Notes under the pieces: generated by a model
Databases searched by the model: none
Seen by the model: only the letters and a program-made list of their open reading frames with translations
What the model was told of the DNA's origin: nothing
Shown here: piece by piece, positions 1 to 5,621 of the stretch
How the letters are laid out: each line of letters starts with the position of its first letter
Numbering within the stretch: the first letter of the stretch is position 1
Source of the DNA: CAYRUP01 sp964578975
Lineage (GTDB): Bacteria; Pseudomonadota; Gammaproteobacteria; DSM-16500
Assembly (NCBI GenBank): GCA_964578975.1
Contig: CAZOFA010000104.1
Span: 1 to 5,695, forward strand
DNA length: 5,695 nucleotides
Reading direction: 5' to 3'
Program-made: the position numbers and the translations under genes

Positions 1-434
1 CGATGGGTAGACGCAATAAAATGACCGGCACTGCAGAACAATTTCAATATATTTTGCGTGATGAATCCATGCATTTAAATTTTGGTATTGATGTGATTAA
101 TCAAATCAAAATTGAAAATCCGCATTTGTGGACGGAGCCGTTTAAGAAAGAATTGATTGATATGATTCATACCGGCGTTGATCTTGAATATGCTTACGCG
201 GTTGACACGATGCCGCGCGGCATTTTGGGAATGAATGCAGCTATGTTTAAAGAATATTTGCAATTCATTGCTAATCGTCGTTGTGTGCAGATTGGATTAA
301 CGCAACAGTTTCCGGGTGCGGCGAATCCATTTCCGTGGATGAGTGAAATGATAGATCTGAAAAAAGAAAAGAATTTTTTTGAAACGCGAGTGACGGAGTA
401 TCAAACTGGTGGGGCGTTGAGTTGGGATGAGTAG
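1..434 (+). CDS. nrdB: Class I ribonucleotide reductase beta subunit, C-terminal part (5' end outside window)
   Basis: This is the last ~143 codons of the radical-generating small subunit of aerobic ribonucleotide reductase, which works with NrdA to reduce ribonucleoside diphosphates to deoxyribonucleotides in the cytosol. The frame is open from the left edge, so the ATG at position 3 is an internal methionine and not the start. The visible part contains RDESMHLNFG, whose Glu and His match the iron ligands of the family (E238 and H241 in E. coli). It ends in a tail of the EYQTGGALSW type, known from many proteobacterial NrdB proteins. That tail binds NrdA, and its tyrosine belongs to the radical-transfer path. 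The position of the radical tyrosine lies upstream, so subclass Ia versus Ic cannot be decided here. The TAG stop at 432-434 abuts a palindromic repeat cluster. The family call is very safe; the subclass is open. Confidence 0.95.
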   Translation, partial: MGRRNKMTGTAEQFQYILRDESMHLNFGIDVINQIKIENPHLWTEPFKKELIDMIHTGVDLEYAYAVDTMPRGILGMNAAMFKEYLQFIANRRCVQIGLTQQFPGAANPFPWMSEMIDLKKEKNFFETRVTEYQTGGALSWDE

Positions 435-571
435 TCCTTCGAGACGGTCGCTGCGCGACCTCCTCAGGACAATCGGTATCCATCCGTTCGCCCTGAGGAG
501 CGCGCAGCGCGTCTCGAAGGGTCAGTATTCCGTTTGTCCTGAGGAGGTCGCGCAGCGACCGTCTCGAAGGA
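435..571. repeat. REP-like palindromic repeat cluster: 37-bp perfect inverted repeat plus a degenerate middle copy
   Basis: Positions 435-471 and 535-571 are perfect reverse complements (37 bp). Between them a shorter relative lies at 491-521 in the same orientation as the right copy. All copies share CCTGAGGA at one side and TCTCGAAGG at the other, around a GC-rich core that is itself a small hairpin: GGTCGC-gca-GCGACC at 546-560, and GCGC-gca-GCGC at 500-510. The middle and right copies are also preceded by similar leaders (gtatcc / gtattccg), giving a tandem period of about 46-50 bp. The cluster fills nearly all of the gap between nrdB and the acetyltransferase gene. GC content is much higher than in the surrounding DNA. 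It resembles REP/BIME-type intergenic elements. Transcribed as RNA it would fold strongly and could stabilise or attenuate the transcript, but no T-run follows, so it is not a classical terminator. Confidence 0.9.
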
Positions 572-576
572 CGGGT

Positions 577-583
577 GAGGGGT
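577..583 (+). promoter_or_regulatory. Ribosome binding site deciding the acetyltransferase start
   Basis: GAGGGGT lies 9-10 bases before the ATG at 593. The alternative in-frame GTG at 575 would overlap this site and would have only an AAGGA three bases upstream, inside the repeat, which is too close. The ATG is therefore preferred. Confidence 0.6.
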
Positions 584-592
584 AATAAAAAA

Positions 593-1288
593 ATGCTAAA
601 AAACGAATTCAACCAACCCATCGGTCCACACATGGAACACTGGCAATGCGCAAAACGCCCGCCCAAAACCATCATGGAAGGCACCTATTCAATTTTAGAA
701 CCTTTAAATCCAACTCTTCACGCACGCGCGTTATTTGATTTATTTACTCAAGATCAAAGCAGCTGGACTTATTTAGCCTATGGCCCATTCCACACCTTTG
801 ATGATTTTTATGCGTGGCTGAATGATTTCACCACGACAAATGATCCATTATTTTATGCGATTTTAAATAAAAAAAATTCTTGTCCGTTGGGAATTGCCAG
901 TTACGCACGAATTAATCCCGAATGCGGCAGCATCGAAATCGGTCATCTTCATTTTTCCAATCAATTAAAAAAAACACCGATCGCGACAGAAGCCATGTTT
1001 TTAATGATGCAGCGTGCTTTTGAAGAATTAAACTATCGAAGATATGAATGGAAATGTGATGCATTAAATCAAGCATCGCGTCGTGCCGCAGAACGATTTG
1101 GATTTACCTTTGAAGGCATTTTTAGACAAGAGAGAATCTATAAAAATCGCAACCGAGATACCGCGTGGTTTTCGATTATTGATCATGAGTGGCCGACCGT
1201 CAAAGCCCGTTTTCAAAAATGGTTACATCCAACCAATTTTGACAAAAATGGCTATCAAATCATGCGATTAAAAGAGACATGTGTTTAA
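593..1288 (+). CDS. GNAT family N-acetyltransferase, RimJ/RimL type
   Basis: A 231-residue cytosolic protein predicted to transfer an acetyl group from acetyl-CoA to an amine, with unknown substrate. It fits the COG1670-like branch of the GNAT superfamily. There is an N-terminal lead with HW and KRPP (residues 16-24), then LEPL (35-38), the central strand region SIEIGHLHF (113-121), an acetyl-CoA loop region around KKTPIATEA (126-134), and the strongly typical KCDALNQASRRAAERFGF (154-171) followed by EGIFRQE (174-180). The last part, DTAWFSIIDHEW (189-200), matches the usual final strands. The canonical Q/R-x-x-G-x-G/A loop is not obvious: the loop has Thr-Pro-Ile-Ala instead, as I recall for this subgroup. 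The ATG at 593 is chosen over an upstream GTG at 575 because of the ribosome site at 577-583. No own promoter is evident, so it may be transcribed with nrdB through the repeat cluster. Family call strong; function open. Confidence 0.88.
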   Translation: MLKNEFNQPIGPHMEHWQCAKRPPKTIMEGTYSILEPLNPTLHARALFDLFTQDQSSWTYLAYGPFHTFDDFYAWLNDFTTTNDPLFYAILNKKNSCPLGIASYARINPECGSIEIGHLHFSNQLKKTPIATEAMFLMMQRAFEELNYRRYEWKCDALNQASRRAAERFGFTFEGIFRQERIYKNRNRDTAWFSIIDHEWPTVKARFQKWLHPTNFDKNGYQIMRLKETCV

Positions 1289-1304
1289 GCCCATGAATTT
1301 AGGT

Positions 1305-1335
1305 TTCAAACAAAAAATGGAATTTCGAGTATAAT
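1305..1335 (+). promoter_or_regulatory. Predicted sigma-70 promoter for the exported Cys-rich protein
   Basis: A perfect TATAAT -10 box lies at 1330-1335, about 35 bases before the start codon at 1370. The -35 region is poor (best candidate CAAACA at 1307-1312 with a 17-base gap, 3 of 6 matches) and there is no TG extension. It sits in the 81-base gap after the acetyltransferase stop. This suggests the downstream gene has its own transcript. The call rests mainly on the -10 box. Confidence 0.5.
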
Positions 1336-1369
1336 TTAAGAATGGCATGGTATGGAATAGGGAGCGTTT

Positions 1370-2215
1370 ATGCTGAATCATAACTGTTTGAAATTAGTCA
1401 TTCTATTGATCGCAACGTTTGGCGTGACTCTAGCAGAAGCTCGTAGTAGCTCGGGCGCTTTAACTGCCATACCTCAATCAGCAAATTCCACCACCCAAGT
1501 AAGCGGTTATGTTCCTTCTACGACGACACAGAAAGATTATACTCAATTACCTGCTTGCACTGATGCAAGTCATCCAACTTTAACTTGTCCTGAGCTTCAA
1601 TCAACAGCCATGTTTAATGTCGCTCAATCAGCAAACTGCCCAGATGTTTGTACAGTAACCCGTAATCCAGCTGTCGTTAACTCCTTCATTCAGGGAGATG
1701 TGATACAAAACGCGGTTTGTCCTGCAGGATATTCTCAAATCGCAAGTTACAATGTGCAAAATGATATTGTCTACAACCCTCCTGTTGCCTTACAAAACGT
1801 TCAGAGTGTAACTCAGTTAGCCACACTTCAACAAAATAAATATGTTCTGTACTCATATAGTGCCTGGAAGGGCTCATATGATAACCCAGGTCTCGGAACG
1901 AGTGCTTGCGATCCTCCAGTAACAAAGGGTGGTTATTTTGATGTGAATAATATAATCGCAGCCATGTGGATTGCTCCTGATAGAATGTCACCCGGCGAAA
2001 CATACAGAATCTATGATTGGACCACTGATTGGGATGGGTGCGCAGGAAGCTGTTTCAAGTGTGCATCCGCTTTCGCCACACATGCCCGTGTTAAAAAAAT
2101 ATATGTTGATAAAATTCTTTACCAAGTCCCTGGCGGAATAACACCGACAGGAAATAAAATCACAGCCTCAGTCGTATGTGGTCGTAACAAACAACAATGG
2201 TTAAAGACACAATAA
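1370..2215 (+). CDS. Exported cysteine-rich protein of unknown function
   Basis: I do not recognise this 281-residue protein. Residues 1-24 form a clear Sec signal peptide: a Lys at 8, a hydrophobic core LVILLIATFGVTLA (9-22), and an AEA cleavage motif ending at 24. The mature part starts with a low-complexity Ser/Thr/Ala stretch (25-55). It contains ten cysteines (63, 73, 90, 94, 117, 180, 224, 228, 231, 270), an even number that suggests disulfides formed in the periplasm or outside the cell. A C-x3-C-x2-C cluster lies at 224-231, with aromatic segments around it (YSYSAWKGSY at 161-170, YRIYDWTTDW at 212-221). No lipobox, transmembrane segment or catalytic motif is evident. The ATG at 1370 is supported by AGGGAG at 1359-1364 with 5 bases between. 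The gene stands alone, flanked by its own predicted promoter and by a hairpin just past the stop. It could be a secreted or surface protein; this rests only on the signal peptide and cysteine pattern. Confidence 0.85.
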   Translation: MLNHNCLKLVILLIATFGVTLAEARSSSGALTAIPQSANSTTQVSGYVPSTTTQKDYTQLPACTDASHPTLTCPELQSTAMFNVAQSANCPDVCTVTRNPAVVNSFIQGDVIQNAVCPAGYSQIASYNVQNDIVYNPPVALQNVQSVTQLATLQQNKYVLYSYSAWKGSYDNPGLGTSACDPPVTKGGYFDVNNIIAAMWIAPDRMSPGETYRIYDWTTDWDGCAGSCFKCASAFATHARVKKIYVDKILYQVPGGITPTGNKITASVVCGRNKQQWLKTQ

Positions 2216-2220
2216 AATAT

Positions 2221-2279
2221 TCGTCATTGCTTCGTGGAGTTTACCCCGGCACGCTTAAGGCCGGGGCTCGCAATGACGA
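2221..2279. repeat. Long imperfect hairpin between convergent genes; dispersed TCGTCATTGC-type repeat, possible terminator
   Basis: Outer arms TCGTCATTGC (2221-2230) and GCAATGACGA (2270-2279) pair perfectly. An inner stem CCCCGGC (2244-2250) pairs with GCCGGGG (2260-2266) around a 9-base loop. The element starts 5 bases after the stop of the exported protein and lies between convergent genes, so it may end transcripts from either side. A T5 run follows only at 2290-2294, about 11 bases past the stem, so it is not a strong intrinsic terminator. Its right end CTCGCAATGACGA (2267-2279) is the reverse complement of the 13 bases at 5622-5634, which marks it as a member of a dispersed repeat family. 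Confidence 0.75.
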
Positions 2280-2317
2280 GACTTTATCGTTTTTCTGTTG
2301 CCAGTGTCCTTAGTGGT

Positions 2318-2358
2318 GTGTCATGAACGGTTACGCGCGCTTTTAGCTGGCATGACAC
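2318..2358. repeat. Short inverted repeat in the convergent intergenic gap
   Basis: GTGTCATG (2318-2325) and CATGACAC (2351-2358) are perfect 8-bp inverted arms around a 25-base spacer containing GCGCGC. It lies just past the stop of the minus-strand 226-aa gene and could form part of its transcript end, but no T-run follows on either strand. The rest of 2280-2392 shows no gene. The arms are short enough that chance is possible. Confidence 0.35.
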
Positions 2359-2392
2359 TTCGGTTGATGCCGCGAATATTTACTAGCAGCGT

Positions 2393-3073
2393 TTACATTA
2401 GTAAGCACTTCATATCTTTTCCTATCATCTTATTTATTTCCAAATCTTCTTCTGAAAAAGAAGAGGAACGTTTAAATTTTCCTTGGGTGACAAGATTAGT
2501 TCTTGAAGTCACTGGTTTTGCTGTTGCATTTAATGTTGGCGCTGGAGAAATAGTAATATTAAAAAATTTAATTATTTCAGCAGGCAGGTTTTCCAATTCT
2601 TGTTGAAAGGTTTTTGACCCGCGATGAGATAATGCGAACTTGTTCATCTTATCTATCATTAAAACGGTCGCCAATCTTAGCATGAATTCTTTGGTATAAA
2701 GTTCAGCTAAAAATGGAAATTCAGCGCCACTTTCAGGATAGTGAGCTTGATGCATTATCACGATTCCATTACTGTCACTGTCATTATGCTCATCATTAAA
2801 TATCTTCGATATTTCAGAAACAGGCAGTTTAAAATTTTCTTTATAAGTGGAATTGATAGTCATGTTGCCACGTGAAAAAGTTGCTGTAAAAGAAAAATCG
2901 ACAGAATGCCCACCAGTGAGACCGAGAACTTGTTCGCAGGTATAGTCCCATTGAATTTGATTAGATTGAGGATCCACTGTTATGCCAGGTATTTTAGATT
3001 TCAATAATTCCTTTTCATGTTTTGTATAAAATGAAGTCCAGAAAGCAACGTCTAAATCAAATCTTGTTTTCAT
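2393..3073 (-). CDS. Unrecognised protein with C-terminal CaaX-like box and acidic tail; candidate secreted effector
   Basis: A 226-residue protein with no family I can name and no signal peptide or transmembrane segment. The N-terminal two thirds look like a mixed alpha/beta globular domain. They include a beta-rich stretch (about 54-82), a polar Asp/Asn/Ser loop (93-102), and amphipathic helices (about 118-172). A Pro/Thr/Ala-rich linker (176-197) leads to a basic KFKR (199-202), a serine run, an acidic EEDLE (208-212) and the terminal CLLM (223-226). CLLM fits the CaaX prenylation box of eukaryotic proteins, and the final Met would favour farnesylation. The acidic cluster 15-19 residues from the end resembles the E-block of Dot/Icm type IV effectors. 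I read the last codons directly: TGC TTA CTA ATG TAA. The ATG start has AAGGA at 3081-3085, 7 bases upstream. It lies 40 bases after dusA, with a promoter-like pair inside the dusA end. The reading frame is well supported; the effector role is inference. Confidence 0.8.
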   Translation of the reverse strand: MKTRFDLDVAFWTSFYTKHEKELLKSKIPGITVDPQSNQIQWDYTCEQVLGLTGGHSVDFSFTATFSRGNMTINSTYKENFKLPVSEISKIFNDEHNDSDSNGIVIMHQAHYPESGAEFPFLAELYTKEFMLRLATVLMIDKMNKFALSHRGSKTFQQELENLPAEIIKFFNITISPAPTLNATAKPVTSRTNLVTQGKFKRSSSFSEEDLEINKMIGKDMKCLLM

Positions 3074-3105
3074 TATTATTTCCTTATTATTATTAATTGC
3101 ACTTC

Positions 3106-3133
3106 ATCATAACCTATCTTGCACAATTTTCAA
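3106..3133 (-). promoter_or_regulatory. Predicted sigma-70 promoter for the 226-aa candidate effector gene
   Basis: On the minus strand TTGAAA (3128-3133, 5 of 6 matches) and TATGAT (3106-3111, 5 of 6) are separated by 16 bases. The -35 box and most of the spacer fall within the last codons of dusA. A transcript would start about 25 bases before the ATG at 3073. The DNA is AT-rich, so a chance match is possible, but position and spacing are good. Confidence 0.45.
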
Positions 3134-4085
3134 GACATCGCAACGCATCGTGAATCATTCGACTTCCCTCAAGTGAGCGTGAATGTTCACTCAGATGACG
3201 TCGCCAAACTCTCGCGCCTTTTTGACCGTGATATAAACCATAAATGTGACGCGTCATGTTAGATAACTTCACATTGTTTTTTAATTGTTGTTCCACATAA
3301 GGAATAAATCGAGCAATCACTTCATGACGTGTTGCAATAGTTTCATCGTTCTCTGAAAAAATATTTTTTTCAATGGCAGCTAAAAAATAAGGATTTGCAT
3401 ACGCTTCACGACCAATCATCACACCATCCACCGTGGTTAAATGTTCTTCGATCGCGTGCACGGTTTTAATTCCACCATTAATCACAATCGTCAAATGAGG
3501 AAAATCACGTTTAATTTGTCGCACGATATCATAACGCAAGGGCGGAATTTCCCGATTTTCTTTGGGGCTCAAGCCATTTAACCAAGCCTTGCGCGCATGA
3601 ATAATAAAAATTTTACAACCGGCCTCGCTCACTGTGCTAATAAAATTCGTTAAAGCGTCATACGAATCTTCATGATCAACACCAATGCGACATTTCACTG
3701 TGACAGGAATATTGACTACTGCGCACATTGCACTGACACATTCGGCGACCAGTGTCGGTTCACGCATCAAACACGCACCAAACCTTCCTGCTTGCACGCG
3801 ATCACTCGGACAACCGACATTTAAATTAATTTCATCATAACCGCATGCTTCACCGAGCTTAGCACACTGCTGCAATTTTTCAGGCTCACACCCACCTAAC
3901 TGTAAGGCAATGGGATGCTCTAACGGATCAAACGCAAGTAAACGCTGATAATCACCATACAATAATGCATTGCACGTCACCATTTCGGTATAGAGCAACA
4001 CATGCGGGGCGATCAAACGGAGAAAATATCGCTCATGACGATCAGTACAATTCATCATCGGTGCGATTGAGACACGATAGTTCAT
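3114..4085 (-). CDS. dusA: tRNA-dihydrouridine(20/20a) synthase DusA
   Basis: A 323-residue cytosolic flavoenzyme that reduces uridine to dihydrouridine in the D-loop of tRNA, at positions 20 and 20a in the E. coli enzyme, using FMN and NADPH. The Dus TIM-barrel motifs appear in order: SIAPMM (6-11), LYTEMVT (31-37), ALQLGG (60-65), and NVGCPSDRVQ with catalytic Cys92. They continue with FGACLM (102-107), KCRIG (131-135), IIHARKAWLNGLSPKENR (161-178), INGGI (202-206) for FMN phosphate binding, and GVMIGREAY (221-229). The helical tRNA-binding C-terminal domain follows. The length is normal for DusA. The SIAPMM motif is followed by Asn-Cys where E. coli has Asp-Trp (residues 12-13), a small departure. 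The ATG at 4085 has GGAAAG 8 bases upstream, inside the end of lapB, and the gap to lapB is only 4 bases, so the two are probably translated from one mRNA. Confidence in DusA, as against DusB or DusC, is high because of the NVGCPSDRVQ signature. Confidence 0.96.
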   Translation of the reverse strand: MNYRVSIAPMMNCTDRHERYFLRLIAPHVLLYTEMVTCNALLYGDYQRLLAFDPLEHPIALQLGGCEPEKLQQCAKLGEACGYDEINLNVGCPSDRVQAGRFGACLMREPTLVAECVSAMCAVVNIPVTVKCRIGVDHEDSYDALTNFISTVSEAGCKIFIIHARKAWLNGLSPKENREIPPLRYDIVRQIKRDFPHLTIVINGGIKTVHAIEEHLTTVDGVMIGREAYANPYFLAAIEKNIFSENDETIATRHEVIARFIPYVEQQLKNNVKLSNMTRHIYGLYHGQKGARVWRRHLSEHSRSLEGSRMIHDALRCLENCAR

Positions 4086-4089
4086 GCGA

Positions 4090-5253
4090 CTAGCTTTCCA
4101 AACAATGCACAGGCTTCATCGAGCTCCATTGTTTGCAGCCAGGGCATAACCAATGCAAAATCTTACCGGAAAAACCACATGAAATACATTGATAATCGGG
4201 TTTATCGGATATCAGTTTTTTTGTTAAATTTTGCAAAATTGTTAAATCATCGCGTGCACGACCTTCGGTGCTCGACATGTATAAAGTGATAAATAAGTGT
4301 AACCCTCTGAGCGACGGATAACGTCTGACATAATCCGCGACATATTTTGCGGCTACTTTATCCCCTTTTCGTTTACGAATCCGTTCTGAAAGAATCAATA
4401 CGACAGGAATATGCGGATATTGCTCGAGCATTTGCATTAAATAACCCACTAACTTTTCTTCTTCATTTAATTCTTCATAACACGACGCAAGATGCTCAAT
4501 CGATTCGGATAAATAATCCGGATTTTGATGCTTGATTTTTTTCAATGATTTGAGTGCTGCCTTGTAATCATTATTACCCATATCAAGACGTGCTTGCAAA
4601 AGACTGGCGCGCACACAATTTTGATCGGTGTCTAACGCTTGTTTTAAATATTGCGTCGCCTGCTCACTCTGCCCTTTATGAAATGCGATATCCGCTAATT
4701 CACAATAATAATGCGCAATGACTGGTTGCATATTTTTCCGAATCGCCGTTTCCAAACGATTGGCGGTTTGAATTGCATTTTGCCACGCTTTTTCTTGTTG
4801 ATAAATATCAAGCAGCGCGCGTAAGGCGGGTACGCAGTATTCTTTGATATTCACCACATCTAAAAAAATACGTTCTGCGCGATCCAACACACCCGCGCTC
4901 ATATAATCTTGGCCTAATTCAAATAAAGATTGCTCGCGACATGATTTATTTAATTGGGGACGCGCAATTAAATTTTGATGAATACGAATCGCCCGATCGA
5001 CTTCGCCACGACGACGAAATAATTTTCCCACCGCTAAATGTGTTTCAACCGTATCGCTGTCGACTTCTAACATTTTAATAAAAATGTCGACGGCTTTATC
5101 GGGTTCTTCATTTAATAAAAAATTTAATCCCAGCAAATAATCACGCGGTAAATTTAATTTTTGCGCGTTAAAATGACTCTGGCGTGATTGATATCCCAAA
5201 TACCAGGCACAACTCACTGCAGCAAAGATTAATATTAACCACCAGATACCCAT
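4090..5253 (-). CDS. lapB: LPS assembly protein LapB (YciM), TPR and rubredoxin-like zinc-ribbon protein
   Basis: A 387-residue inner-membrane protein. In E. coli it has 389 residues and acts as an adaptor presenting LpxC to the FtsH protease, balancing LPS against phospholipid synthesis; the PbgA/YejM protein opposes it. Residues 2-20 form a single N-terminal transmembrane segment (GIWWLILIFAAVSCAWYLG). A cytoplasmic tetratricopeptide array follows from about 37 to 345, with the conserved NFLLNEEPDKAVDIF (44-58) and RRGEVDRAIRIHQ (81-93). The C-terminal metal-binding knuckle has Cys356, Cys359, Cys370 and Cys373, all four needed for activity in the family. The start is taken as the ATG at 5251-5253, which overlaps the lapA stop as TGATG. 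A TTG one codon upstream is in frame but less likely. AGGA lies 9 bases before the ATG. The gene is followed after 4 bases by dusA. Identification is strong by length, domain order and cysteine pattern. Confidence 0.96.
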   Translation of the reverse strand: MGIWWLILIFAAVSCAWYLGYQSRQSHFNAQKLNLPRDYLLGLNFLLNEEPDKAVDIFIKMLEVDSDTVETHLAVGKLFRRRGEVDRAIRIHQNLIARPQLNKSCREQSLFELGQDYMSAGVLDRAERIFLDVVNIKEYCVPALRALLDIYQQEKAWQNAIQTANRLETAIRKNMQPVIAHYYCELADIAFHKGQSEQATQYLKQALDTDQNCVRASLLQARLDMGNNDYKAALKSLKKIKHQNPDYLSESIEHLASCYEELNEEEKLVGYLMQMLEQYPHIPVVLILSERIRKRKGDKVAAKYVADYVRRYPSLRGLHLFITLYMSSTEGRARDDLTILQNLTKKLISDKPDYQCISCGFSGKILHWLCPGCKQWSSMKPVHCLES

Positions 5254-5543
5254 CAATGTCTATCCTGCAATGGAATCGCACGCAAATTCTGCACTTCTTT
5301 TTCTGCGACTTTTAATTTCTGTTTTAAATGATAATTTTTTATTTTCACTTTCAGCACCAACCAACCACCGACGAGCAATCCCATCAAGCATCCTAAAGCA
5401 AAAATGGAGACCAATAAAAGTGATAACGAAAGCGGTTTTTGCCCGAAGTAATAATTGACGGTGACAATGCTTGGATTCAACACAGCGAAGGTAATGCCAA
5501 TCAAGATAATAATTAATAACAATAAATACGTGATTATGCGCAC
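5253..5543 (-). CDS. lapA: Lipopolysaccharide assembly protein LapA (YciS)
   Basis: A 96-residue inner-membrane protein of the LapA/DUF1049 family, close to the ~100 residues of E. coli LapA. It acts together with LapB in LPS assembly; its exact task is less clear than that of LapB. Two transmembrane helices are visible: residues 4-21 and about 38-64, the second containing GCLMGLLVGGWLVL (51-64). The loop between them carries the family-typical N-P-x-x-V-x-V-N-Y-Y-F-G pattern (23-34). A short basic helix with coiled-coil character (66-88) follows on the cytoplasmic side. The start is a GTG at 5541-5543, well supported by AGGAG on the minus strand 6 bases upstream. The stop TGA overlaps the lapB ATG by one base, which implies translational coupling. 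Confidence 0.92.
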   Translation of the reverse strand: MRIITYLLLLIIILIGITFAVLNPSIVTVNYYFGQKPLSLSLLLVSIFALGCLMGLLVGGWLVLKVKIKNYHLKQKLKVAEKEVQNLRAIPLQDRH

Positions 5544-5549
5544 GCGTGG

Positions 5550-5554
5550 CTCCT
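5550..5554 (-). promoter_or_regulatory. Ribosome binding site fixing the lapA GTG start
   Basis: AGGAG on the minus strand lies 6 bases before the GTG at 5541-5543. It decides the start of lapA, because no ATG start is available near this position in the frame. Confidence 0.7.
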
Positions 5555-5577
5555 GTTAAAGCTCATGTTAACTGCTG

Positions 5578-5606
5578 ATCATAAACTGATTTATGCTGGG
5601 TTTCCA
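5578..5606 (-). promoter_or_regulatory. Predicted sigma-70 promoter for lapA-lapB-dusA
   Basis: On the minus strand TGGAAA (5601-5606, 4 of 6 matches) and TATGAT (5578-5583, 5 of 6) are 17 bases apart. Transcription would start near 5571, giving a leader of about 28 bases before lapA. A small hairpin GCTGG-gttt-CCAGC (5595-5608) overlaps the -35 box, with no evidence for a role. In E. coli lapAB follow ihfB closely. Here a repeat and this promoter precede lapA, so the operon probably begins here. Confidence 0.45.
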
Positions 5607-5621
5607 GCGGCTAGTTAAGCA

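Noticed and set aside
1..434. Assigning nrdB to subclass Ic (Chlamydia-like, Mn/Fe)
   Set aside because: The residue that decides this, Tyr or Phe at the radical site, lies upstream of the window. The visible tail alone does not decide it.
575..592. GTG at 575 as the start of the acetyltransferase, adding six residues
   Set aside because: It lies on the best ribosome site and its own upstream AAGGA is only three bases away inside the repeat. The ATG at 593 is better placed.
271..684. 137-codon minus-strand open frame across the nrdB end, repeat cluster and acetyltransferase start
   Set aside because: It runs antisense to two well-supported genes and through palindromic repeats, with no recognisable protein features. 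It is a shadow.
1686..2003. 105-codon minus-strand open frame inside the exported protein gene
   Set aside because: It is fully antisense to a gene with signal peptide, promoter and ribosome site, and shows no family features.
2221..2294. Strong rho-independent terminator after the exported protein gene
   Set aside because: The T-run is about 11 bases past the stem and only five long. The element is better described as a repeat that may affect transcript ends.
2298..2606. 102-codon plus-strand open frame
   Set aside because: Most of it is antisense to the 226-aa minus-strand gene and it has no convincing ribosome site or protein family features.
5254..5256. TTG one codon upstream as the start of lapB
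   Set aside because: The adjacent ATG forms a TGATG overlap with the lapA stop and gives 387 residues, matching the family length. A TTG start is not needed.
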